Under the pieces are notes generated by a model. That model saw nothing but the letters and a program-made list of their open reading frames with translations, was not told the origin of the DNA and made no database searches. This document shows positions 44,517 to 56,500 of a stretch of DNA of 64,000 nt, piece after piece. The stretch is from Macrostomum hystrix (taxonomy: Eukaryota; Platyhelminthes; Macrostomidae), in NCBI GenBank assembly GCA_950097015.1, contig CATNEN010000002.1, forward strand, positions 4,557,001 to 4,621,000. The letters are read 5' to 3'. A program made the position numbers and the translations under genes. Each line of letters begins with the position of its first letter. Position 1 is the first letter of the stretch.

Positions 44517-47500
44517 TTAAGATGAAACTGAATTGGCGTTTCTGCCGCTGTAGGGCCACTGCTTCTGCAGCCGCAGCTGCTGCAGTCGCCTCTGCTGTCG
44601 TTGCCACAAGAGTAGTCGCCGACGCTGTTGCAACTGCCTGCCCTCACCTGCGCAGTTATTTACCCCAGGCTCACTAGAATTTCCAGCAGGAGCAAACCGC
44701 TCAAAGAAACTCGGAGATCGGTAGAGAATGCGCAGTCGGAAGCGGTACCAGATCGGCTGCTGGTTCACGCTGCCGACGCTGACCCATGCCTGATACGGAC
44801 CCGAGGCTGAAACATTGGCTCCCGCATACCATGTGTTTGTACCATCGATGGCCCACTCAATCATGTACTGTGCGACATGCCCTACGCCAACATCGACGGA
44901 GCTGTTGAATGGTCGGAAAGCAACCAGGAAGCTGACGCATCCCGAGTGGAGAATCCACGGCGGAGTTGTGACGACCGGCAGGCGAACGCTGCAGCTGCTC
45001 TCGGCCCACTCGGGCTGACACCCGCTCTGGCAGTTGCCGTTCTTTCTGTCGCATGTCTCGGTCGCGTTGGCGCAGTGGCACTGCTCGGAGCAGTTGAAGG
45101 AGAATCGATTGGGCTCGCACTCTTTGTTGCACAGCGGGAAGTTCTCAAAGCCCTTCTGGCACTTCACTGTGCAGCCTCCGGTTGATGAGGCAACGCAGTT
45201 TCTCGTGGAGTCGCAGTGTTGTGCGCAGCTCAAGCTGCAGCTCGGTCCAAAGTTCGCACCGGTACAGTTGAAGGCTGCAGGATTTCGAGGGTCACCAACT
45301 TTAGATTCTGATATTTAGTCTGCAGGGTCTGAGCTCCCAAACTGCTAATTTGAGATGTTAGTTAGAATCTAATTTGTTTGTTAGAATGCAATCGTTATCA
45401 TTGTCAATCAGTTTCTGGAAGTTTAAAGAATGGACGGATATTTACTGATCCTTTGTTGAAAGCACATCTTAAATTAACGAATGCACACAAATTCAGGGGT
45501 CACAGTGTTCTTCTAAAGTTCCTCTGTATTAAAACTACACTGGCCAGGACCTCTAACATTTACGCAATCTAACAATGTAACAATGTTAATGCAAGTACGA
45601 ATGAGGTTTCATCGTACTCATCGGAGGTTTCGTCGTTGTCGGAGCTGCGCTCGTTGTAGTTCCAGGAGTCGTTTCTGAAAAATTGCAAAAATAATGCTGC
45701 AAAGCAAGTGCATTTTAAAGTTGTCTTGAGTAGTATGAATTAGAATCTATTTTTCATCCGTTTTACAACCAAGTGAAGGGGATTCCACACGTAAAGTATT
45801 TTTGCTGCGCCTGAAAGGCGCAACGGTCCGTTGCCCGACGGTATCGATGCCCGACGGTATCGATGCCCGCGGTATCGATGGCCTGGATGGCAGTTATCTT
45901 TCGAATATACGAGCGTATACTTTCTTATTGTTGTGAACACTGACGATAGATTCTAGGAAAGTATAAAGTCAAAACACTTCGCTTTTCAAGAAAAAGACAA
46001 CCAGGGCCCTTGCCCAAACTTGGCATCCATGTCAAGTGTCACTAAAGACGTTCTGAGTATGAGCCGCGAGGGCCCTAATTACTCTTCTCCTGCTTGTGAC
46101 TGTTGCAGGTTTGGGAGACTTGCAGCGCCGAGCCCCTATGCCGTTTTCCTGAGCTAGTCTGGGTTCTGGCACCTGTCTCCTATCTGAAACGCTGTTTTGT
46201 AGTCCTGGACTGTGCGCGATTCTGACTAAAGAGTGCTTTGAGCTGCTCCTCAAAATCGTCGTACTTTAAGTCATCGTCTAACTCGCGATTGGCTACTGCC
46301 TTGAAAGCTGTACCCACTTTCAGCACTGAGCGAGTTCTACTTCTGCTGAAACTCAGTTATCTAAGCGGCCTCGCAGTAAACATCCAACTGCTGCCTCTAC
46401 GTTGCAAATTCTTGAGTTGGTAAGGATTATTTTAGGCGTGAGACGAGCTTGTCTTGCACATTCAGTTGGTTCTGGTTCTTGCCGTCAGGACAGTGATCAG
46501 ATCGTCTCTCGTCAGCTGCAGACAACGGAACACAAGCTATAAGCACGGCGACAACACCTAGTTGAAATCCCGGTCACGGCACCAATTGCCGCGATCGCAA
46601 AATGCAAATACCGTCTATACAGCTGACTTATTAAATAGAAGCTGCGATTCCCAGCTTCCCTAGTCAAGACACCCGACTGGTTCCCCATAAAGACGGGAAT
46701 AGCAGATTCAAGATCGAAAAAAGCGACTTTTTACACGATGCCGTGTGATCCCATACAAATGATCCCGTTTGCGTGTTTTATAGGGTTCCTCTTTGAGTAG
46801 CCTGCTATAGAATCGCTGGACTGTCAAAGGTCGAACTATCATAACCCAAGCATATTTCAGATACTATACGTCCACGTCTCGGGAAGCTAGACTGATAATT
46901 AATCATCATAATCGATAAATTTGAGCCTCACCAACGCAGTTCACTTGGCCAGGCTCACTAGAATTTCCAGCAGGAGCAAACCGCTCAAAGAAACTCGGAG
47001 ATCGGTAGAGAATGCGCAGTCGGAAGCGGTGCCGCAGTGTTTGGTTTGCGCTGCCGAAGCTGATTCGAGCTTGATACGGACCCGGGGCTGAAGCATTGGC
47101 TCCCGCATACCATGTGTTTGTACCATCGATGGCCCACTCAATCATGTACTGTGCGACATGCCCTACGCCAATATCGACGGATCTGTTGAATGGTCGGAAA
47201 GCTACCAGGAAGCTGCTGCAATCCGAATTGAGAATCCACGGCGGGGTTGTGACGACCGGCAGGCGAACGCTGCAGCTGCTCTCGGCCCACTCGGGCTGAC
47301 ACCCGCTCTGGCAGTTGCCGTTCTTTCTGTCGCACGTCTCGGTCGCGTTGGCGCAGTGGCACTGCTCGGAGCAGTTGAAGGAGAATCGATTGGGCTCGCA
47401 CTCTTTGTTGCACAGCGGGAAGTTCTCAAAGCCCTTCTGGCACTTCACTGTGCAGCCTCCGGTTGATGAGGCAACGCAGTTTCTCGTGGAGTCGCAGTGT

Positions 47501-47910
47501 TGTGCGCAGCTCAAGCTGCAGCTCGGTCCAAAGTTCGCACCGGTACAGTTGAAGGCTGCAGGATTTCGAGGGTCAATGAAGAACCATCTTATTAATTTGC
47601 ATCTGAGCTACTGCGCATGCGGAGCATTATATATGGTAAATATCAATATAAGCAAGATCTTCAGAAGTACTGGTTCATGTAATAATTTACGGAGGTGTCG
47701 AATAGCAAGGTTTTAAATGCTTTAAGAGGTTATTAAAGCTAAAGAAGTCATCGGAGATGCTGGAAGCTTAGCTTAGAGGTATAGATACTCAAATATTCAC
47801 AAATCACAAGCCTTCGCCGCGTATTCACCTTGAGCTAGACCACCTGGCAGAGCCACCAGGCAGAGCAGCGCGCAGCTCGCTGCTAATTTTGAAAGCGTCC
47901 CAGTCCTCAT
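44517..47910 (-). CDS. Probable secreted protein with two EGF/FN3-like modules, paralogous to the receptor phosphatase ectodomain
   Basis: Proposed exons: 47829-47910 (signal peptide), 46932-47555 (module), 45618-45674 (Thr-rich linker), 44517-45274 (second module, read through to a stop). The sum is 1521 nt (506 residues) and phases match. The signal exon reads MRTGTLSKLAASCALLCLVA. Each module has three cysteine-rich EGF-like repeats (CTVKCQKGF; CNKECEPNRFSFNCS; CNCQSGCQPEW-type spacing) and then a roughly 110-residue FN3-like segment with WYAGAN and FRLRILYRSP. The modules are nearly identical to each other and to 55587-56210. No transmembrane segment or phosphatase follows; a Gln/Arg-rich tail ends the frame. 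The linker donor (gtacga) is weak, so two separate partial genes are an alternative. Confidence 0.55.
45828..45885. repeat. Short tandem repeat, three 19-bp units
   Basis: Three copies of cccgacggtatcgatg-type sequence, the third shortened, in the 45.7-46.7 kb intron. Confidence 0.8.
46230..46790 (-). mobile_element. Possible LTR-retrotransposon leader (BEL/Pao-like primer site)
   Basis: Read on the minus strand, the stretch near 46565-46595 gives attggtgccgtgaccgggat, resembling the primer-binding context just inside the 5' LTR of BEL/Pao elements. It is followed leftward by about 300 bases that are more coding-like than their surroundings. I see no intact gag, protease or reverse transcriptase. 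The match rests on memory of family features. Confidence 0.3.
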
Positions 47911-49156
47911 GCAAACGTCTATCCAACTATTATCTTTTTTTCGGTGCCCGCGACTGATAGATTCTTTGAGCACACGAGCCAGAAATGGCGCCAGAGAGAA
48001 TTTCTAGCTCCAATTACGAACGAAATCTTGACTTTTATTAGCTTTTACGTCTTTGCATGCAATCGTCTTATCAAGGCAATTTTGCTTTAAATGGTAAAAT
48101 TGGAGACGGAACGGACAGAGATTCAAAGAAAATATTTAAGAGGCCCTGTCCGGCTCGTCTCAGCCGCATACAAAATTGTAGCCCAAAAGTCATATTTTAT
48201 CAAAAAAGTACAATGTCAGCTGTACGCACATGAAGTACTAAAAGTTACAAAAATTCGTTAAAAATATATCTAACTGCCGCTATAAGTAGGCATATTTGCA
48301 AGCAAAAAAGATGACTGAGCATGGATATGACCGTATTGGTTTGTTTTTCAAAAGCCAGAAGTCATCTTGGGTCACCATGCTTGCCATCGTGATGTCTATC
48401 GTGACGATGCCCTGTCGAGTAGCCAATGGCGGCAATATTGTACAGAGCAAGTTGAGAAGCGTGCCCTGTGTATCAAATAAATTGGAGTCTTCGCAGTGTT
48501 TACGGCACTAAGCGAGTCGAAAAGGACAGAGTCAAGTCCTTGAGGCCGACGGTCAAATATAAACCAAGAGGTAAGGAGGGGGCTGAAGGTTAAACGAAGG
48601 ATAAGGCTCGTTCACACTGCCATCAAATGGTTCGTCTTTTTGTGTTTTGGTTTAAACGAATGGCAATAAACATCTAGCTTGCACAATCGTGCTTTTAGTC
48701 TCGCTCGATGGAAGTGTGAACGAGAATTTAAGTCTTGAAAGTAGGGGACGAGGAAAGAGGAAAAGTACAGCAGATGAGGGCACGCGAGCGTAAACAACAC
48801 AAAAGAGAAAGAATAAGTAAGAGCTCTAACAAATTACAGTCAAGGACAACTCAAACTAGCGGGACGACACAATGTGACGATGTCTAAACGGGCACTCTTT
48901 GTAGTGTTGTCTTTGTCTAAAAATTCAGTAACGTGATAGAAAAGCCGCTTTTTCGAAGAAGTTAAATGTTTCTAACTTTAAATGTAACTAACTAAATGTA
49001 AAAAGCAAGTTTTTGCAAGTTTTGCACTGAATTTCATCCTCTTATGATTTATGAACTATAAATCAGCCAATTTTTTCCTAAAATGCGTCAGAGAATTTGA
49101 AATTACGAAATTATGCTTCCTCACTACAGATCAGATACCAGTTAAATTTGATGGGA
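47911..49156. other. Intergenic stretch upstream of the secreted module gene
   Basis: Contains the gene's presumed promoter (no clear TATA box) and the small foldback element at 48605-48726. I see no further coding sequence. Confidence 0.45.
48605..48726. mobile_element. Short foldback element (MITE-like)
   Basis: Inverted ends: ctcgttcacactgccatc at 48607-48624 and gatggaagtgtgaacgag at 48707-48724, one mismatch in 18. The 80-base interior is AT-rich and non-coding. Size and TIR type fit a miniature inverted-repeat element. Confidence 0.6.
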
Positions 49157-49642
49157 CGAAATTTCACATCATCGAATGACGCTCTTGTTTTGTTGTGTCA
49201 CAGCCAATCACAACTCGCCACGTGCGCTTGCACTCTAGGCGGCATGCAAGCCCCATTACACAACAACTCTTGTATTAACTTCTCCCTGGTTTCTCATTTC
49301 ACACGCCATCTTAATGTACTCTCTCCTCTCTCCCCCTGCCTGTTCAATTTATTTATTAGCCTTATCTTCTCTCTCGGCTCTGATTGGCTCTCACCTCGTC
49401 TCTCTTTCCTTCCCCTGCGTTTCATCTCTTACCTCTGGCCAGTCCGCGCACATGTTACCCTTCTAACCAACCCCCTTCCTTATCGCTCTGTTAAACTTAA
49501 ATATATTTTGACTCTCGGCCTGAATTGGCTCACTGCCGTATGAACGGGCTCTTACTGCGAGGACTCAATTTGGAGTTGCATAAGAAATCGTTACACCTCT
49601 CTTTAATAAATTCGAAATTTCACATCGTCGAATGACACTCTT
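49157..49642. repeat. 486-bp block bounded by 30-bp direct repeats
   Basis: The sequence cgaaatttcacatc(a/g)tcga followed by atgac(g/a)ctctt occurs at 49157-49186 and 49613-49642 in the same orientation with two differences. Related gtgaaatttcg pieces recur, partly inverted, at 49855-49950. The interior is pyrimidine-rich and contains the spliced-leader-like sequence. Confidence 0.7.
49535..49580 (+). ncRNA. Spliced-leader-like sequence (possible SL RNA gene or pseudogene)
   Basis: The stretch gccgta...acgg.ctcttactgcga.gactcaattt at 49535-49571, followed by ttgcat, agrees with the Macrostomum lignano spliced leader as I remember it, with about five mismatches in 37 bases and a short insertion before ttgcat. 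No GT donor follows the expected end (gcat|aagaaa) and no clear Sm site is visible downstream, so a decayed or retroposed copy is more likely than an active SL RNA gene. The reference is recalled, not searched. Confidence 0.45.
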
Positions 49643-50505
49643 TCATGAGCTCGAGTTTTTACAAATCAAAATTTCATAAGCCTAACCCAACGCTGAAATT
49701 ACAAAGAAAATTATGAAGGAAAACATATTCAAATCGCAAATGCAAAAATGGAGGCTTTTTGCCAAGTTGCGAAATCGTAAAGACAGAAAATACAGTTTTT
49801 GTATGCATTGAAAGTGGCATGACTTACGAAGCCTCCTATCTCATCAGTGTAATTCGACGCTGTGAAATGTCGGCATTATGAAATTTCGGCCTTGTGAAGT
49901 ATTCTAGCAGTTTAAATTTTCAATGTTGTGAAATTTCGACGATGTAAAAGTTTGGGTTTGTAAAAACAACCCTACCGATAACCAACGTGACTTAGAAGCA
50001 AGCATTCTTTTGATGAGGGGAAATATTGTTTTATGTGGTCTAATCCCTCCACTGTCTTATCTAACCGCTATCTCCATCCTCCTCTCATCACCCAACAGCC
50101 AATTTGGCCCTGCTGTCGTCTTTAGGATAACCTTTGTAGCCCGCACGATTGCTGACCTCTGCTCTATACACCAATTCTTAGACATTAGTGTAGCCACGGA
50201 ACTCCTAACTCGTGACTAGTGCTGCTTAGTGACCTCGGACAATGCAAAGTACAAAGAAACGCATTCTGAATTTCAATTTGTATTTGGTTTCTTTGATTTT
50301 TGTCTCTAAAATACAAACAAGTTGAGCCGCTGTTAGAGTTAATCATAAGAAGACATAATATTACAGCAGAAAATGTTATTTGAATTTGTTCGAATAGTCC
50401 ATTTACAATTGCACAAGGGATTCATTAGGTTCCGCGCGGAAACATAGCAACAAATTCTTTACTATAATTGCTCAGTTTCAATCCAATGCTTCTTGCCTCC
50501 ACACC
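49643..50505. other. Intergenic spacer downstream of the receptor phosphatase gene
   Basis: Contains scattered gtgaaatttcg motifs (49855-49950). The stretch 50010-50220 has a 69-codon plus-strand frame with no family. Nothing further to annotate. Confidence 0.45.
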
Positions 50506-53500
50506 TCAAGGTGATTGTGGCGCTCTGGGGGCTACTGGGAGCTGGCAGAGGTCGAAGATGGAGCTCTCCAACTCATCGCCGCCGGATTCCATTGTCGACG
50601 TGAAACCGCGCCAAGCGGCATTGTTCGCTTCATCGTCGACGACAGATTTTTCGTGCTCCTTGGTCTGACGGCGTCGATGTCGCTTTCGCTGCTCAGAATC
50701 CTCCGGCAGAGGCTCGCGTCGATGCCAGCTTGCCAGGAGCTGCAGGCAGCGGAAGATCTGGCGGTATTCGCGAGCGTCCCTCACAATGCTAACCTGTCGT
50801 CGCTGATAACGTCGGACTGCTGAGCACACATCCGCGTAGCCGTCCTCGATCAGCTGCTTCCAGGCTTGAAGAGTAACGGCGAATAAACCGCAGCGCTGCG
50901 AATCCGGTTCAACTACTAGACACGGTGTCCTTGTAGATGTCACGGCAGCAACAGACCTTGCCAACCCGCCTATTAAGGCTTCTTCAGCGGTACTGTCATT
51001 GTTGCCAGGTCCTGCAGCGGCCCAGGATAAAACCAGAAGCTCAACCTGTCTGTCAGGTTCTGTTGCAGGTGTGTTAGTAGAGCGTTTTTGACGCGTTCGA
51101 ATGTTCAACAAGTGTCGCTTGCCATTGAAGTCTCCTGAATCTGCAGCCACGAGTGCACCGTCAGACATTGTCCTGCTGGCCAGAAAAATCTGAAAATTAG
51201 AAGAAGCATTGTAGGCTGCTTTAAGAGCTTTCTTCCCAGAGTAGTTTAACTCCTGTGTAAAGCATCGAACCTGCAGATCCAGCAGATCAAACAATGGTTT
51301 CTCGTCTTCAGTGTTGACTTCAGCTATTGATATCTCTGGGAAAATTGCAGTCGTCGTAACTGCAGCTCCGTCCAGAAAGACGACACTCTCAACGCGCCTT
51401 TGCAGAACGTCCAACCAGAAGGCGTTTCTCATTGATGCGACGGTAGCAGCGTCATTAGACCAAGTGTGCACTGCCGGTATCGCGGCGACGTGAACAGCAC
51501 CAACTTCCTGATAACTGTCAAAGGCAATTGCATTAAAAGCTGGCGTTTTTTTAAATAACGGGTCGTCCAATGCTGGTCCGAATCGCGTCAGTCGATCCAG
51601 TTGCTCCTTCAATGGTGTCGTGACTACAGGCGAAACACTATGATCGATGTTCGCCAGGAAGGCATCGATGGCGGCTGTGGAGGACACCAATGGGAAGCCG
51701 CGACGCAAGTGCGCTTCGAACAGAGTGTCGTACAGCAGTGCGTACTGTCGGGCGTTGGGCAGAGCGTTCGGTCGGCTGCGACGCAATTCTCGAACGCACT
51801 GAAAATCATTTGAAATTTCGGGATTCAAAGAAGAAAGTTAAAGACAAAAGTCTCACTTATCAATTCTGTCTTTAAGCAACTCATTAGCAACGTTAATACA
51901 CACCTTGTACACGCTGACTCCGCCGTTCTCCCGTGCCGCCTGCTGCAGCAGCCAGTCCAGGCAGATGAACACACAGGCAGAGCCAATTCCAGTGGGGCAG
52001 TGAACCAGCATTGGTCCATCCTCGATGCGAGCCGCGGCGCGCACTGCCGTGTACATTGCTACCAATCCCAGAGTATCATTGTGCGGACAGACCAGCTGGT
52101 AGTGAGTGACTCGCATGCCGTTGACCCGCAGTCGGTGCATAACGAACTCGTGTCGTGGCTGACGCTTCTCAAATTGAACGGATATGCGTCCGAAGTTTAG
52201 AATTTGTCCCGCAGATTCTGGCCAGTAGCGATATTTTAAATGTTTCTACCGGGTTTTTTGGAGGGTGTTGGTTGTTTACAGTTGGCTAAGAAAGAGAAAA
52301 GTCGTATCAAGTAAGCCAACGTACATTGTTCATTGATCACGCACGGACAAAATCTGTCAATAAGAAATATAAAAACGCATCGGGAACGCAACTAGGCCTG
52401 ACCTTTCGCTCAGTTGCGACAACCTGAGCGACGTTCTGCTCCAGCACAGCTCGCCATAGCAGCTCAGCCGAGGTCGCATCGTTTGGCGACTGTGCCACAA
52501 TGTAAGCGTCGCGTCTCACGTAGCCCTTGACAATTGAGGCATTGTAATAGACGTTCTCGTCGTCACTGAATGTAACTCGATTAGAGTCGTAGGGCAGGCC
52601 AAATGGGCTGACATTTTTCGCCGCGTTCTCCACTCGGCGTGCCACCGACAGTGACTTTTTCGGCTGGTAGCCACGCGGAATGAAGTCAAATTCAGCCTTT
52701 GCGAATGTAAAAAGGAAAAAAGTTTGCGTGATTTTCAGGAATTTTTTTCTAAAATACTCCGTTTCCGCTCCCCCGCACACAATGTCTGTGCCATATACTA
52801 GCATCAATATCAATCTCACCTTGAAAGTAATCGAATCCGTGGCTGCCCTAGATGCTGAAGTTTGTTTTAACTCAGCTATGGATTGGTCGCTGAAAACTGG
52901 CCATCGAGGCTGGTCTAATTCGCAAATTTTAGTCCACAATCTTGCCGATTTCGGTTCCGGAAAGTTCAAAATGGCTCTCATGGCAACCAGATCTAGCGGG
53001 TACTTTTTATCCGCATTGAAACGATGCGCTCGAAGCCTGTACAGGAGGATTGCTAAGCCAACGAATAATGCCAGGAAGAGGAGCACGAGAAGCACAATGA
53101 GCACGGTGTTGTCCTGCGTCTGAGGTGCGGCAGTCTGCGACCATGTTGTGCCCGACGATGTCTTAGCGGGGCTCGTCGTTGCCGCGTCCGTCGAACGTGT
53201 TGATTCTATCAAAATTATGCTAATCTTCCAGGTTAGATTTTGAGTCTTTTTAGGGAATCACATTCATACTCAAAACTTAAAACTGCAGGCATCCCTTAAC
53301 GTTTATTATGGTACCGTACAAAGCCTAAAACCCAGCAGATAGAGCAATTGACATCGACAACAAAAAGGTGTGGAGTTCAAATCCCAACATATTGGAAGCA
53401 GCCTCCATCCTGAGCAGTAGAGACACTTCGGTGGTATTTCAAATGCTTTAAGTTTTATTTTTTAAGTTTTTATAATGTTGTACCAAGCGACACTAAAATC

Positions 53501-56500
53501 CAGAACAAGGATTAAAATTTGCAGCTTTTTCTGGTGAAGCAACTTCCAGGATCACAAAACATCGTCATCGTCGAGACATTTGACGATTGTAATTGGGGTG
53601 TCTCGCGGCAATAACCACCATTTTGCCACCCGTTATTTTAGACCAAGAGGGGAAATCCTCCCTGACAATTATCTGTGCTGCATCCAAACGGGGCAAAGCA
53701 AGCACAACGAACTCAAGAACCCGGGTCAAACTTTTGCTGCGCACCTTCTGAAACGGTTAGATCAAGTCGTAAGCCCTTTAGACCGTCCAGATATTCAACG
53801 GTTCTGGCTGTAGGTCAGATTTTCCCATTGGAGCTACGGTATTTTATACTCTCCTATACACAAATTTGAACTGCGCTTCAGCGCGGCCTTGCCAGGCCTT
53901 CGAACTTTGTCAGCACATCACCCGAATGTGTCTGCATCATCTCCGACTTCTATCGTCACGCACCTTTATTTAGACGGAGCTGCTAGACCTTTAACAAATG
54001 GCACAACCCGAATATGGACACCGTGATGCAAATTTCTCCCATTTAGCTGATCAAGCCTCAATATCGGACGAAATCAACCACAGGACAACCACTTGTCACT
54101 ACCCTGACGCCGTCAGCACCGCCAGCCTCTATATTGGCCTAAAATCTACTATTACTTATTGAAGGTCTGCATAGGAGAGTATAAAATACAGTAGCTCCAA
54201 CGGGAAAAATCTGACCTTCAGCCAGAACCGTTGAATATCTGGACGGTCTAAAGGGCTTACGACTTGATCTAACCGTTTCAGAAGACGCGCAACAAAAGTT
54301 TGACCCGGGTTCTTGAGTTCGTTGTGCTTGCTTTGCCCCGTTTGGATGCAGCACAGATAATTGTCAGGGAGGATTTTAGCTCAACTGTTAATGAACGGAC
54401 TTTGTCACTGCAGATATCTCTGGATAGTCTGCAGAAACAAATGGCAGCAAATGTCACTCACCGAGGTCAGGTGTCGAGTCTGGGGTACTTTCCGTGGAGC
54501 TTGTGATCTGTATTGTCGTTCTGGTTTCTGAAGTCAGATTATTTCTACGTTGAAAAAAAAATAACAAAATTTAAATTGACAGTAATTACCTGTTGTTTCT
54601 GATGCTGTCTCAGTTGTAGAGTCCGGTATTATCGCTGTTAAATTAAATCAGCGGTTTTGGTAGGTGATGGTTCTCTTAAAATGATTAACTATGCAATGGT
54701 CAAAGTTCAGCTTTCTTGGTGACTTACTTGTCGAAGCCTCAGTTGAAGGGTGAGCTGCAGTTGAGCTCACAGTGCTTGTGCTAGTGGTAGTACTCGTGCC
54801 TTCAGTCGTTTCAGTCGTTGCCGTTGTTGTGTCTTAAAAAGGTTTAGATATGCATTGTTGTTTATGAACATTAAGTTTCATTTGACCCTGTTCTTAACAA
54901 GTTTTGAAGCAAATAAATGATCAATTTCATATCAATGAGGGTCCCACAGATTTCGCAATTTAGCAGTCGAACTACTAAGGAGGGGAGTTTTGAGCTGCAT
55001 CCGAACGGAGCAACGCAAGCACACGGGCCAACTTTTTGTTGCCAGAAATATGTCGTCAGTTTTTCATACACCTCTATACACGAATTTGCACTGCGCCTCA
55101 GTGCGGCCTTGCAAAGCCTTCAAAATTTATCAGCATGTCACCCGAATGTACCTGCCTCATCTCCATCTTCAGTGGTCGCCTACCTTTATCTAGACGGACT
55201 GCTGGACCTTCAAGGGATACAAAAGTTGGAACTCAGCCACTATGGACACCCTGTCGCGAATTTCTCTAATTTCACTGATCAAGCCTAAATATTAGGCGCA
55301 GCTCAACCACAGGACACCCTCACCAAGTCTGTCAACCAATCAGTCACCAGCCAACGCTGATAGCATTCAGGCGCTACCAAAAATTGCAACGGGGGATTTC
55401 CACCCCCTTGGTATAAAATTATAGGCGGCAAATGGCTTGGCAGTCCTACTATTAATTAACAACTTAGCGCATTCAAAGCAGCCATTGTGTTCCTCGGACG
55501 AATGATAAAAATGCGTCGAAAATTGGCCAACCGAAAGCTATTAACTAAGCTCGAGGAGTGACCTCTCGCAAACAACTTGCTCATACTTTCGCAGTTGAAT
55601 TCCGCAGGCTCGCTCAGGTTTCCTGCAGGTGCAAATCGTTCATAGAAAGTCGGAGATCGGTAGAGAATGCGCAGTCGGAAGCGGTGCCGCAGTGTTTGGT
55701 TTGCGCTGCCGAAGCTGATTCGAGCTTGATACGGACCCGGGGCTGAAACATTGGCTCCCGCATACCATGTGTTTTTACCATCGATTGCCCACTCAATCAT
55801 GTACTGTGCGACATGCCCTACGCCAATATCGACGGAGCTGTTGAATGGTCGGAAAGCTACCAGGAAGCTGCTGCAATCCGAATTGAGAATCCACGGCGGA
55901 GTTGAGACGACCGGCAGGCGAACGCTGCAGCTGCTCTCGGCCCACTCGGGCTGACACCCGCTCTGGCAGTTGCCGTTCTTTCTGTCGCACGTCTCTGTCG
56001 CGTTGGCGCAGTGGCACTGCTCGGAGCAGTTGAAGGAGAACCGATTGGGTTCGCACTCTTTGTTGCACAGCGGGAAGTTCTCAAAGCCCTTCTGGCAATT
56101 CACTGTGCAGCCTCCGGTTGATGTGGTGACGCAGTTGGTCTCGGAGTCGCAGTAGTCCGCACAGCTCAAGCTGCAGTTCGGTCCAAAGTTCGCACCGGGA
56201 CAGTTTAGCGCTGTAGGTTGCAAAATGTAAACGAGCAGCCACTTATGGTTTTTGCAGTTATTCGAGTTCTTTGAGAGTTCTGCTTTTGAGTCTTTCACCC
56301 CGAACTTCCGATTTATCTGTGAAGTACGAAAAATCCTCAGAAATTTTTTAAATATTCTAAATTATGATATTCTGATTTGCAAGTCCTAAGATTCTCATAT
56401 GTTCTTGGCTGGTTCTAAGCATATTCCACGCGTGTTTCGCACTCACTTTGTGTATGAACACCCGACAGAGCCGTCAGGCAGAGCAATACGCAGCTTGCTG

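Noticed and set aside
52697-52819. Hydrophobic insert inside the receptor phosphatase frame (VRLILMLVYGTDIVCGG)
   Set aside because: It is a 123-base intron of in-frame length with good donor and acceptor; removing it restores continuous phosphatase-domain sequence. Retention remains possible.
55456-56298. Continuous frame that starts at an ATG at 56298 upstream of the EGF module
   Set aside because: The acceptor at 56211 and the separate signal-peptide exon at 56447-56528 give a phase-consistent secreted start, exactly as in the paralogue at 47829-47910.
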